Of a stretch of 64,000 nucleotides of DNA, positions 22,647 through 30,892 are shown one piece after another. Within the stretch, counting starts at the first letter, position 1, and every line of letters starts with the position of its first letter. Under the pieces are notes generated by a model, which worked only from the letters and a program-made list of their open reading frames with translations, was not told where the DNA came from and searched no databases. Source of the DNA: an uncultured Collinsella sp. (GTDB lineage Bacteria > Actinomycetota > Coriobacteriia > Coriobacteriales > Coriobacteriaceae); contig CAKUFT010000002.1 in the NCBI GenBank assembly GCA_934650095.1, positions 42,597 through 106,596 on the forward strand, written 5' to 3'. The position numbers and the translations under genes were made by a program.

Positions 22647-24500
22647 ATGCCCGAGAAGATTGAAGAGCTGGTACGCGCTGCGCTTGCTGCGGCCCAGGAG
22701 GCCGGCGACCTTTCCGCATTTGAACTTGACGATTGCGCTATCGAGCGACCGGCTGACACTTCTCATGGCGAGTGGACCTCCACCATGGCCCTGAAGTCCG
22801 CCAAGCTGGCTCACTGCGCCCCGCGCAAGATCGCCGAGGCCGTCGTTGCCCATATGCCCGAGGACCCCGCAATCGAGAAGGTCGAGATCGCAGGCCCCGG
22901 CTTCATCAACTTCTATCTCTCCGTCGCCGTCAAGAACGCCATCTTTGGCGAGGCCCGCGAGAAGGGCATGGACTTCGCTAAGTCCAACGTCGGTGGCGGC
23001 CTGAAGACCCAGGTCGAGTTCGTTTCTGCGAACCCCGTCGGCCCCATGCACATCGGTCACGGCCGCTGGGCCGCTCTGGGCGATTCCCTCTGCCGCGTCA
23101 TGGAGCACGCCGGCTTCGACATCCAGCGTGAGTTCTACATTAACGACCACGGCTCTCAGATGAACACCTTCGGCAACTCCATCAGCACGCGCTATATGCA
23201 GCTTGCCGACATCATCGCCAAGCAGGGCGTGGATATCGACGAGGCTCACAAGATTCTGATCGCCGATCGCGACGCCTTTGTCGCCGACGAGAACGACGAG
23301 CATCCCGAGACCCATCCCTACCAGGACAACTTTGCCGAGACCCTGGGCAAGGACTCCTACGGTGGCGACTACATCATCGACGAGGCTGCCGAGTTCTGGC
23401 GCACCGACGGCGACAAGTGGGTCGAGGCCGATCCGCAGGAGCGCATGGAGAGCTTCCGTGAGCGCGGCTATGTGAAGATGGTCGACAACATGCGCGACCT
23501 CTGCCACGCCGTCAACTGCGACTTCGACCGCTGGTACTCCGAGCGCTCGCTGTACGTGAAGGACACCGAGGGCGAGACCGCCGGCACCTCCGCCGTCGAC
23601 CGCGCTTTTGAGAAGCTCGACAAGATGGGCTACCTCTACACCAAGGACGGCGCCCTGTGGTTCCGTTCCACCGACCTGGGCGACGACAAAGACCGCGTCC
23701 TGATCAAGTCCGATGGCGAGTACACCTACTTCGCCTCCGACGTCGCCTATCACTGGGACAAGTTCCAGCGCGTCGACCACGTCATCGACATTTGGGGTGC
23801 CGACCACCACGGCTACATCGAGCGCGTCCGCTGCGTCTGCGACGCTCTTGGCTATCCCGGCAAGTTTGAGGTTCTGCTGGGCCAGCTCGTCAACCTGCTG
23901 CGTAACGGCAAGCCCGTCCGTATGTCCAAGCGCAAGGGCACCATGGTGACCCTGCAGGAGCTCGTCGACGAGGTCGGCTCCGATGCCGCTCGCTACACGC
24001 TCATCTCCAAGAGCTCCAACCAGATGGTCGACTTCGACATCGAGGCCGTTAAGAAGCGCGACAACTCCAACCCGGTCTATTACGTGCAGTATGCTCACGC
24101 CCGCGTGTGCTCCATCCTGCGCCGTGCCGCCGACGTTACCGCCGAGCAGGCCGACGAGATGGGCATGAAGGCCGTTGCCGCCAAGGCCATCGGTGAGAAC
24201 GTCGATTACTCGCTGCTGACCGACCCGACCGAGCTCGCCCTTTCGCGCAAGCTCAACGAGCTCACCGACCTGATCGCCAGCTGCGCTCGCGATCGCGCCC
24301 CGTTCCGTCTGACCCACTTTGCCGAGGAGCTCGCCGGCGACTTCCACAGCTTCTACGCTGCCTGCCAGGTTCTGCCGAGCGAGGGCCGTCCCGTCGACCC
24401 CGAGCTTTCGCGCGCCCGTCTGGCAGCTTGCGACGCTGTCCGCGTGACGCTCGCCCTGGTGCTTACCCTCGTTGGCGTTTCCGCGCCCGAGCAGATGTAA
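22647..24500 (+). CDS. argS: Arginyl-tRNA synthetase
   Basis: The enzyme charges tRNA-Arg with arginine. The 617-residue protein has the N-terminal Add-1 tRNA-binding domain, with GPGFINFYLS at its end near residue 88. The class I HIGH motif is in NPVGPMHIGHGRW near residue 133. The KMSKS counterpart is VRMSKRKGTMVTLQELVDEVG near residue 425. The C-terminal DALR anticodon-binding domain runs to the end (FHSFYAACQVL). The insertion around residues 205-245 (HPETHPYQDNFAETLG) is seen in some actinobacterial forms. The ATG at 22647 follows AAGGAGG perfectly. Confidence 0.97.
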   Translation: MPEKIEELVRAALAAAQEAGDLSAFELDDCAIERPADTSHGEWTSTMALKSAKLAHCAPRKIAEAVVAHMPEDPAIEKVEIAGPGFINFYLSVAVKNAIFGEAREKGMDFAKSNVGGGLKTQVEFVSANPVGPMHIGHGRWAALGDSLCRVMEHAGFDIQREFYINDHGSQMNTFGNSISTRYMQLADIIAKQGVDIDEAHKILIADRDAFVADENDEHPETHPYQDNFAETLGKDSYGGDYIIDEAAEFWRTDGDKWVEADPQERMESFRERGYVKMVDNMRDLCHAVNCDFDRWYSERSLYVKDTEGETAGTSAVDRAFEKLDKMGYLYTKDGALWFRSTDLGDDKDRVLIKSDGEYTYFASDVAYHWDKFQRVDHVIDIWGADHHGYIERVRCVCDALGYPGKFEVLLGQLVNLLRNGKPVRMSKRKGTMVTLQELVDEVGSDAARYTLISKSSNQMVDFDIEAVKKRDNSNPVYYVQYAHARVCSILRRAADVTAEQADEMGMKAVAAKAIGENVDYSLLTDPTELALSRKLNELTDLIASCARDRAPFRLTHFAEELAGDFHSFYAACQVLPSEGRPVDPELSRARLAACDAVRVTLALVLTLVGVSAPEQM

Positions 24501-24546
24501 TCTGCGGGTCATTTGACCGTGTAGGTTTGGTTTAACTGAGCCCTAT

Positions 24547-24578
24547 AAGCCCGATCTCCCACGGAGGTCGGGCTTTTT
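24547..24578 (+). terminator. Terminator of argS
   Basis: AAGCCCGATCTCC pairs with GGAGGTCGGGCTT around CAC, followed by T6. Confidence 0.9.
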
Positions 24579-24625
24579 TCGCAAACGCCGACGTATTGAC
24601 GAATTTGGAACTGCTGGAAATACGA

Positions 24626-24773
24626 AACTATGCCGGTTTACTACGATGAATTGAGGAATTCCAACCACGCTGGCTTTTCGCAAAAAAGCGCAAGGCATCT
24701 ACCTGCGGTTTTAGTTCAACCGGTTTCGGAGTAGTCGCGGTTGAGCGATTCATCGTAGTAAACCGCCATAGTT
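24626..24773. repeat. Foldback element with 26-bp inverted arms
   Basis: Arms at 24626-24651 and 24748-24773 match in 25 of 26 positions (core GGTTTACTACGATGAAT) and enclose 96 bp with smaller internal hairpins such as CTTTTCGCAAAAAAGCG. It carries no open frame. It resembles a small non-autonomous mobile element or repeat unit, but no target duplication is evident. Confidence 0.65.
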
Positions 24774-24810
24774 TTGGCGGAGGCAGTCTGATTTGTGGGT
24801 GGTAAACCAA

Positions 24811-24858
24811 AGAGTGTCCCTTTTGACTAGTCGTTTAAGAACGTCCCCGATGACTAAG
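24811..24858. repeat. Family C repeat, third location
   Basis: This copy aligns over 48 bases with 4874-4921. It begins AGAGTGTCCC and contains GTTTAAGAACGTCCCC. It lies upstream of rho. Confidence 0.65.
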
Positions 24859-25029
24859 TTGCAGGTGGCGGCGGTTGTGTTACACTAACGCTGCGTAGTT
24901 GACGCAATCATCTCGATACAGATCAATGATGTCCGTCGTTTTGAACGGAACTAGACTGTTTAGCCGCCCTGAAGGTTTATGCAGGGAGCATGTGATCACA
25001 GGGCTTGAAAAGAAAGTTGAGCAAACACT

Positions 25030-27597
25030 GTGTCTGATCAACAGCAAGAAAACGAAATAACGACGACGCAAGCCGCTCCCGCTGCACCGGTTGCGTCGGA
25101 CCAGGTCGCGGCACCCGCGCAAGCCTCGGCTCCTGAGACGCCTAAGGCTGCTTCGACGCCTATGCCTGTAGCGGCTGAGAAGGCCGTGCCTGCAACTGGT
25201 GAGGAGGCTGCTCCGGCAAAGCCCAAGCTCACGCGCCGCACGACCAAGCCTGCCGCTGACGGCGAGGAGGTCACCAAGCCCAAGCGCCGTACCACGCGCA
25301 CGACGCGCGCCAAGCGCACCGTTGCAGCTGACTCCTCGGCGCCGATTTCCGATGAGGTCGCGCAGGCACGTGCGTTGGCGCAGATTAGCGAGGCTCAGGT
25401 GGTGCGCGCCCGCCGTCGTGCTGCCGAGCGCGAGGCCGCGGCTCTGACCGAACTCGCGACCGCGTCCGCGTCCGAAGCGCCTGCTGTCACCGAGGCTCCC
25501 GCCGCTGACCAGCCGACCGAGAAGCCGGCTTCGCGTACGCGCCGTCGTGCGGCCGCCAAGACCCAGCAGACTGTTGAGCAAGCTACCCCCGAGGCCATTG
25601 AGGCTTCGGCTCGTCCTGCAGAAGGGGAGGGAGCGCCGTTCGCTGAGGTAAGCGAGGTGCCCGTCGTCGATCCCGCCCTGCGTCCGCATCGCCGCGGTCG
25701 CAAGCCTAAGGCGTTCGTGGAGGCCGAGAAGGCTGCTGCTGCAGCTGCGGCAGCAGCTCAAGTAGCCGCGGCGACAGCCGAGTCCGTGCTTGCCGACGCC
25801 CCGGCTCAGGACGCATCGTCCGCCGAGGATGTCGTAGTCACCGAGGGCGAGGCGGCAGACGTCCGCCCCGGTCGTAGCCGCCGCACCGCGGCAAAGCGCT
25901 CGACTAAATCTAAGGCCGCCAAGAAGGGTGCGTCCGAAGATTCTGGCGAGACGACTGCCGATGCATCGACTGATGCCCCCGAGTCTCAGGACGTCGAACA
26001 GCCCGCGTCCGAGAAGCCCAAGCGCGGTCGCAAGAAGTCCGCTAGGGCCAGGGCTGCCGAGCAGCAGGCCGAGGCCGAGCCGCAGGGCGATTCCAATGCC
26101 GAGGCCAGCGATGATGCTGCGGCTAACGCCGACGCCTCCGCAACCGATGGCGCCGCCCCTGTCGAGGCCGAAGAGAGCTCTCGTCCCAACCGTCGTCAGC
26201 ACAAGCGCAACGACGAGCGCAATGACCGCAACGAGCGCAAAGATGAGCGCAACAACGACCGTCGCAATCGTCAGCGCGATCGCAAGCAGCGCAACAAGGA
26301 GCGCAACGCCGCCCCCACCGAGCCCACGCTTTCGCGCGAGGAACTCGCGGCCATGAAGGTCGCCGAGCTTCGCGAGAAGGCCAAGGAGTTCGAGATCGAG
26401 ACGACCGGCAAGAAGAAGGCCGAGCTCGTCGAGGAAATCTACACTACCGCCGCGAAGGCCGAAGGCTTCCGCGATATCAAGGGCATCCTGCAGATTCGTC
26501 CGGACAGCACCGGCATCATCCATGCCCACGGCTACATGAAGTCCAACGACGACGCCTTCGTTCCCGCTTACCTCATTCGCTCGGCGCGCCTGCGCACGGG
26601 CGACGTCATCGAGGGCTCGCTTCGTCCCTCGCGCGGCAGCGACAAGCGCGCCGGCCTCGCTAAGATCACGACCGTCAACGGCCTGGATCCCGAGCAGTCT
26701 CGCAATCGCCCCAAGTTCGGCGACCTCACGCCGGTCTATCCCAACGAGCCACTGCGCATGGAGCACGGCAAGGACTCCATCACCGGTCGCGCCATCGACA
26801 TCGTGTCGCCGATCGGCAAGGGCCAGCGCGGCCTGATCGTGTCGCCGCCCAAGGCCGGCAAGACCACGATCCTCAAGAAGATCTGCCAGTCCATCTCGAT
26901 CAATAATCCCGAGGTGCACCTCATCTGCCTGCTCGTCGACGAGCGCCCCGAAGAGGTCACCGACATGCAGCGCTCCATTAAGGGCGAGGTCGTGGCCTCC
27001 ACCTTCGATATGCCTGCCGATAACCACACCCGTGTGGCCGAGCTCGTCATCGAGCGCGCCAAGCGCATCGTGGAGCTGGGCGGCGACGTCGTGGTGGTGC
27101 TCGACTCCATCACGCGCCTTGCCCGCGCCTACAACCTGGCAGCACCCGCCTCTGGCCGAATCCTCTCGGGCGGCGTCGATTCGGCGGCCCTGTACCCGCC
27201 CAAGCGCTTCCTGGGCGCAGCCCGCAATATCGAGAATGGCGGCTCGCTCACCATCTTGGCCTCCGCGCTCATCGACACCGGTTCCAAGATGGACGAGGTC
27301 ATCTTTGAGGAGTTCAAGGGCACCGGCAACATGGAGCTCAAGCTCGACCGCGACCTGGCCGACCGTCGCATCTTCCCGGCTATCGACCCCGTCGCCTCGG
27401 GTACGCGCAACGAGGACCTGCTGGTCGACGAGCAGATGCGCCCGTTTGTCTTTGGCCTGCGCCGCATCCTCGCCGGCATGAACAATACCGAGCGCGCGGC
27501 CGCATCGTTTATCAAGGGCCTTAAGGGCACCAACACCAACCAGGAGTTCCTGGTGCGTTCGGCCAAAAAGCACAGCGACTACGAGCAGACGTTCTAA
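25030..27597 (+). CDS. rho: Transcription termination factor Rho with a long disordered N-terminal extension
   Basis: Rho is a hexameric RNA-dependent ATPase that ends transcription. The core from about residue 433 is standard: an N-terminal helical domain (LSREELAAMKVAELREKAKEF), the RNA-binding cold-shock domain (GILQIRPDSTGIIHAHGYM), the P-loop PPKAGKTTILKK, the Q-loop and R-loop region, and SGGVDSAALYPPKRFLGAARNIE. Before this lie ~430 residues of low-complexity Ala/Glu/Pro/Lys sequence, with several RRRTTRTTRAKR-like basic patches. An Arg/Asn/Asp/Glu tract sits at about residues 388-425. GTG at 25030 is the best start, though its ribosome site is weak. Such insertions in other bacteria affect RNA binding or condensate formation. 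Confidence 0.95.
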   Translation: MSDQQQENEITTTQAAPAAPVASDQVAAPAQASAPETPKAASTPMPVAAEKAVPATGEEAAPAKPKLTRRTTKPAADGEEVTKPKRRTTRTTRAKRTVAADSSAPISDEVAQARALAQISEAQVVRARRRAAEREAAALTELATASASEAPAVTEAPAADQPTEKPASRTRRRAAAKTQQTVEQATPEAIEASARPAEGEGAPFAEVSEVPVVDPALRPHRRGRKPKAFVEAEKAAAAAAAAAQVAAATAESVLADAPAQDASSAEDVVVTEGEAADVRPGRSRRTAAKRSTKSKAAKKGASEDSGETTADASTDAPESQDVEQPASEKPKRGRKKSARARAAEQQAEAEPQGDSNAEASDDAAANADASATDGAAPVEAEESSRPNRRQHKRNDERNDRNERKDERNNDRRNRQRDRKQRNKERNAAPTEPTLSREELAAMKVAELREKAKEFEIETTGKKKAELVEEIYTTAAKAEGFRDIKGILQIRPDSTGIIHAHGYMKSNDDAFVPAYLIRSARLRTGDVIEGSLRPSRGSDKRAGLAKITTVNGLDPEQSRNRPKFGDLTPVYPNEPLRMEHGKDSITGRAIDIVSPIGKGQRGLIVSPPKAGKTTILKKICQSISINNPEVHLICLLVDERPEEVTDMQRSIKGEVVASTFDMPADNHTRVAELVIERAKRIVELGGDVVVVLDSITRLARAYNLAAPASGRILSGGVDSAALYPPKRFLGAARNIENGGSLTILASALIDTGSKMDEVIFEEFKGTGNMELKLDRDLADRRIFPAIDPVASGTRNEDLLVDEQMRPFVFGLRRILAGMNNTERAAASFIKGLKGTNTNQEFLVRSAKKHSDYEQTF

Positions 27598-27908
27598 GTC
27601 GCCAGCCGCACGCGGTGTTATCGCCAACGCGATGAAGGGTCGGGGCTTGCGCCTCGGCCCTTTTTATATCGCCACTCGGCGCCAATTATCGACCATAAGA
27701 CCGGCGAGCAGCGGGTTTCCCGTTTCAATCCGACAACGTCGCTTGCAATCGAAGGAGCGGTTTCGCATAATAGCTTTTAAGCTTCGCGACGGAAAACGCA
27801 GATGAAACGAACCATATACCGTTGCTTTGGGGCCCAGGCCCCGCTTCATCTTCTCTCGCGCAGCCAACTGAATGATGCGATTTGGGTGCTGGAAGATGGG
27901 GAGAGCTC
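27598..27908. other. Non-coding stretch after rho
   Basis: It holds the rho terminator and the promoter region of the next gene. A GGGGCCCAGGCCCC hairpin lies at 27836-27843 and nearby. A short open frame from 27802 to 27987 overlaps the next gene and has no supporting ribosome site. Confidence 0.5.
27635..27665 (+). terminator. Terminator of rho
   Basis: GGGTCGGGGC pairs with GCCTCGGCCC (G-T pairs allowed) around TTGC, followed by T5. Confidence 0.8.
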
Positions 27909-29294
27909 ATGGCTTCTTCTGATGCAACACAACGAGCAGTCCTTGCCGGACTTTCTTGCGGGATCGGCCTTGCCGCCCCCGTGGTGATGTATGCCGCGAC
28001 GCTGCCGTTTTCGTCGGTGAACGAGACGGTGGTTGCAGGTGCCGTTCCCTTTGCCGTGGGCGCTGTGGCGGGTGTGGGCATCTACGCCGCCTCGCTGGGC
28101 ATTTCCGAGTACCGTGCCCAGCGCGAAGAGCGCCTGTTCGAGCCCGATGCCATCGGCGGGGCCGCTAACGTCAACCAGTATCGCAGCGAGTTCAAGACGG
28201 CCTCGATTCCCGCGCAGCAGCAGGATGCGGAGTCTTATACTGCGGCGCCTGCCGCCCAAGCCCAATCCGAGCAGTCTTCCCCTGCTTTCCTTTCTGGCCT
28301 GACCGGTGCCTTCCAGCGTCGTCATGCCGATGATGGCGTTCCCACCATCGCTCGCGCCGCAGACGCCATGGACGAGGCCGAGGCCTGGTCCATGATCGAT
28401 AGCATGCTCGACGACGACTCTCCGGTCAGCTGCGATCCCGCGCGCTCGCGCGACGTCTATCAGGTCGCAATCGATGAGCTTACTAACGGTGGCCAGACCG
28501 GCTCTTACAACCGCGATGACATCGCTGCCGCTGCGCGCGCCGTGTCGGGCTCCCAGGCCGCCCCTGCGGGCAGCACGGCTGCCTCCGTGGCGCTCGTTGC
28601 CAATGCGGCTGCCAGCAATGCCTATAGCGCCACCTCCGCGGATGCGAACGCTTCTGCCGACGCTTTGTATGTTGACGAAGCCATGGCTGCCGACGAGGAG
28701 GCTGTTGCCGCCCGCCGCGCCGCCGAAAGCTCGCTGTGGGGCGCTCCCGCCCAGCAGCAGGCGGCTGAGGCTGCGCCGTACAACGCGAATCTTGCCAGCA
28801 TGCCCATCATTTCCGACGCCGCGGGCGTCGATCTGGACGATCTTGACGAGCCCGCTGCCATCACCGCATCGATCGATGCCCAGGATCGCATCGACACCGG
28901 CGACCTTCCCGACGCCTCGCTTGAGGTTGATGTTCCCATGGCCGATTACTCGGGCCACGAGGACATGTGGGCCGCTGCCACCGCGATTTTGGACGAGATC
29001 GACGAGCCTGCCCCCGTTGCGGCCCCCGCTCCCGTCGCTGCTCCCGCCTATGTCGGTCGTCACAGCGCCGTGTTCCCCGAGGATACCGCCCGTATCTCGC
29101 GCGAGAGCATTGAACGTGCCGAGGCCATTGCCGCCGGCATTATGGAGAACCGCCGCCATGAGCGTGTCAATCAGATCCTCGAGGAAGAGATCGAGCGTCT
29201 GCAGTCCTCTACTGCCAAGCGTACGGGCCGTGCCTACCTGAGCGTTATCGAGGGCGGTACCGCCAGCTTTGCGCCGCTTCGTGCCGAGGCTTAG
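27909..29294 (+). CDS. Unknown membrane protein with long Ala/Asp-rich cytoplasmic region
   Basis: This 461-residue protein is not recognised. Two hydrophobic segments occupy about residues 10-32 and 40-62 (LAGLSCGIGLAAPVVMYAA and VAGAVPFAVGAVAGVGIYAA). The remainder is a long, acidic, Ala-rich and probably disordered region. It contains motifs such as AMDEAEAWSMIDSMLDDDS, and the C-terminal coiled-coil-like ERAEAIAAGIMENRRHERVNQILEEEIERLQ is followed by RTGRAYLSVIEGG. The ATG at 27909 follows GGGGAG. It ends 7 bp before the VanZ gene, so the two are probably one transcript. A cell-envelope role is plausible from the neighbour but unproven. Confidence 0.8.
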   Translation: MASSDATQRAVLAGLSCGIGLAAPVVMYAATLPFSSVNETVVAGAVPFAVGAVAGVGIYAASLGISEYRAQREERLFEPDAIGGAANVNQYRSEFKTASIPAQQQDAESYTAAPAAQAQSEQSSPAFLSGLTGAFQRRHADDGVPTIARAADAMDEAEAWSMIDSMLDDDSPVSCDPARSRDVYQVAIDELTNGGQTGSYNRDDIAAAARAVSGSQAAPAGSTAASVALVANAAASNAYSATSADANASADALYVDEAMAADEEAVAARRAAESSLWGAPAQQQAAEAAPYNANLASMPIISDAAGVDLDDLDEPAAITASIDAQDRIDTGDLPDASLEVDVPMADYSGHEDMWAAATAILDEIDEPAPVAAPAPVAAPAYVGRHSAVFPEDTARISRESIERAEAIAAGIMENRRHERVNQILEEEIERLQSSTAKRTGRAYLSVIEGGTASFAPLRAEA

Positions 29295-29301
29295 CTTTCG
29301 C

Positions 29302-29751
29302 ATGGTGAAGCTCAATCGAAAATGGGCGGTCGCGACCTGCCTGATGGCGCTCTTGATTTGGGGCAATTCGCTGGTTCCCGGCTCAGGATCGGGATCGCTG
29401 AGCCTGACGGTCATGGAGACCGTCCGTGGATTTTTACACGGCGTGGGGCTTCCGTATGAGTGGGTGACCAACTTTGTGGTTCGCAAATGCGCCCATTTTA
29501 CCGAGTATATGGTGCTCGGCATCTTGGCGACGCACGCCTTTGACTTCGAGGGCCGGCGCACCTTTGACGTGCTGCTTCCCACGGCGGTGTTCCTGCTGTT
29601 GATTCCCTCGATCGACGAGACGATCCAGCTCTTTGTGCCGGGACGTGCCGGCATGATTACCGACGTGATGATCGATTGCTGCGGGGCTGCGACGGGTGTC
29701 GCGCTCCGATACCTGTTACTGTCGCTGATATGCGCCAAAAAGGCCGCCTAG
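29302..29751 (+). CDS. VanZ-family membrane protein
   Basis: This 149-residue protein has four predicted transmembrane helices and the VanZ-like motifs FVVRKCAHFTEYMVLGILA near residue 55 and SIDETIQLFVPGRAGMITDVMIDCCGAATG near residue 107. VanZ proteins confer low-level teicoplanin resistance in some enterococci, but most members have no known function. The ATG at 29302 lacks a strong ribosome site and is 7 bp after the previous stop, so translational coupling is likely. A strong terminator follows at once. Confidence 0.88.
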   Translation: MVKLNRKWAVATCLMALLIWGNSLVPGSGSGSLSLTVMETVRGFLHGVGLPYEWVTNFVVRKCAHFTEYMVLGILATHAFDFEGRRTFDVLLPTAVFLLLIPSIDETIQLFVPGRAGMITDVMIDCCGAATGVALRYLLLSLICAKKAA

Positions 29752-29781
29752 GACATGTTACTTGGTTCTAGGCGGCCTTTT
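29739..29781 (+). terminator. Terminator of the unknown membrane protein/VanZ pair
   Basis: AAAAGGCCGCCTAG pairs with CTAGGCGGCCTTTT around a 15-base loop, followed by T-rich sequence. It overlaps the VanZ stop codon. Confidence 0.85.
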
Positions 29782-29860
29782 TTGTTTTGGGCCTTCTGCG
29801 GGGCGTGACAGCTCTATCTTGGGATCCGAATCGCGCTACGTCGCCGTGTCTTTTTTGGTC

Positions 29861-30751
29861 CTACTGGAGCGCCTTCGCACCCAAGGCCAGGCAGCCCATG
29901 ATGCCCTGCTTGCCCTCGAGGCTGTTGTTGACGATGTAGTTATCGATGTCGGCCATCTCGGGCGTGACGATGTAGCCGTTGAGCATCTCGGCGCATTTCT
30001 TGCGGGCGAGCGGCACGATGGGGGTGTGGTCGGCAACGCCGCCGCCGATAACGATCTTCTGCGGGGCATAGCACAGGATGTAGGTCATGAGCGCCTGTGC
30101 CAGATAGCCGGCGAGCAGGTCCATGGCCTCCGGGTCATCGGCCATCTCGCCGGCGGACTTACCGCCCCAGCGCTTTTTGACGCCAGGGCCGGCGATGAGG
30201 CCCTCCAGGCAGCTGTCGTGGAAGGGGCAGCCGCTGTGCTCGCCGATGGTGTCGCGCGGGTCGCGCGTGACCAGGATGTGGCCGGCCTCGGGATGCATCA
30301 TGCCGTGGACGAGCTGACCGCCCGAGAGCACGCCGGCGCCCACGCCGGTACCGATTGTCAGGTAGACCACATCGGTGAGACTCTTAGCGCAACCAAAGGT
30401 GACCTCGCCCAGGCAGGCGACGTTGACGTCGGTATCGTAGCCGCAGGGGATGTTGAGCTCGTTTTGGATGGTGCCCAGCAGGTCAAAGTAGCGCCATGCG
30501 GTCTTGGGCGTTTCCAGGATTTTGCCGTACTGGGGCGAGGCGGGGTTGACCGCGGTAGGGCCAAAGGCACCGATGCCCAGGGCGGCGATGCCCTTGTCTG
30601 CAAACCATGCGTTGACGGCCTCTACGGTCTCCTGCGGGGTCGTGGTCGCGATTTGTTCGCGCTCACAGACCGTACCGTCCGCATAGCCCGTGGCGCAGAC
30701 CATCTTGGTGCCGCCGGCCTCAAGTGCTCCGATAAGCTGCTGCTCTGCCAT
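29861..30751 (-). CDS. ROK-family sugar kinase, fructokinase-like
   Basis: This 296-residue protein is a ROK kinase that phosphorylates a hexose, probably fructose or a related sugar. It has the N-terminal phosphate-binding loop GALEAGGTKMVCATG, the sugar-binding DTDVNVACLGE near residue 108, and TIGTGVGAGVLSGGQLVHG near residue 134. The zinc-type motif HPEAGHILVTRDP with EHSGCPFHDSCLEGLIAGP near residue 155 matches the fructokinase subgroup. The ATG at 30751 follows AGAGAGGAACAC. It is a single gene, with no adjacent sugar transporter, so the substrate is inferred from family alone. Confidence 0.9.
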   Translation of the reverse strand: MAEQQLIGALEAGGTKMVCATGYADGTVCEREQIATTTPQETVEAVNAWFADKGIAALGIGAFGPTAVNPASPQYGKILETPKTAWRYFDLLGTIQNELNIPCGYDTDVNVACLGEVTFGCAKSLTDVVYLTIGTGVGAGVLSGGQLVHGMMHPEAGHILVTRDPRDTIGEHSGCPFHDSCLEGLIAGPGVKKRWGGKSAGEMADDPEAMDLLAGYLAQALMTYILCYAPQKIVIGGGVADHTPIVPLARKKCAEMLNGYIVTPEMADIDNYIVNNSLEGKQGIMGCLALGAKALQ

Positions 30752-30825
30752 AGTGTTCCTCTCTCCGGGACGAGTTGCTCCACCTCTAAAGTATAGCGCT
30801 CTAAAATAAATAAGAAAGCGCTACA

Positions 30826-30868
30826 AAAAAGAGACTTCGAAGCCCAACGGGTTCGCGAGGTCTCTTTG
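30826..30868 (-). terminator. Terminator of the aminotransferase gene
   Basis: Read leftward, AAAGAGACCTCG pairs with CGAAGTCTCTTT, with GAACCCGTTGGGCTT between, followed by a T-run. It lies 25 bp past the stop at 30893. Confidence 0.8.
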
Positions 30869-30892
30869 GTGCCTTTAGTTGCTGGGCAGTCC

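Larger units (their letters stand above)
24501..25029. other. Non-coding region between argS and rho with foldback and family C repeats
   Basis: No gene is seen. In order it holds the argS terminator, a ~150-bp foldback (24626-24773), a family C repeat (24811-24858), and the leader of rho. The rho leader is about 170 bp long, which leaves room for autoregulation by Rho, though no structure is obvious. Confidence 0.6.

Noticed and set aside
22629-24512. Long leftward open frame opposite argS
   Set aside because: It is a shadow of the strongly biased argS codons. The Val/Gly/Leu/Asp-rich product resembles no family.
24880-27627. Long leftward open frame opposite rho
   Set aside because: It mirrors rho's repetitive GC-rich codons. 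It has low-complexity Gly/Leu/Arg composition, no ribosome site and no recognisable domain.
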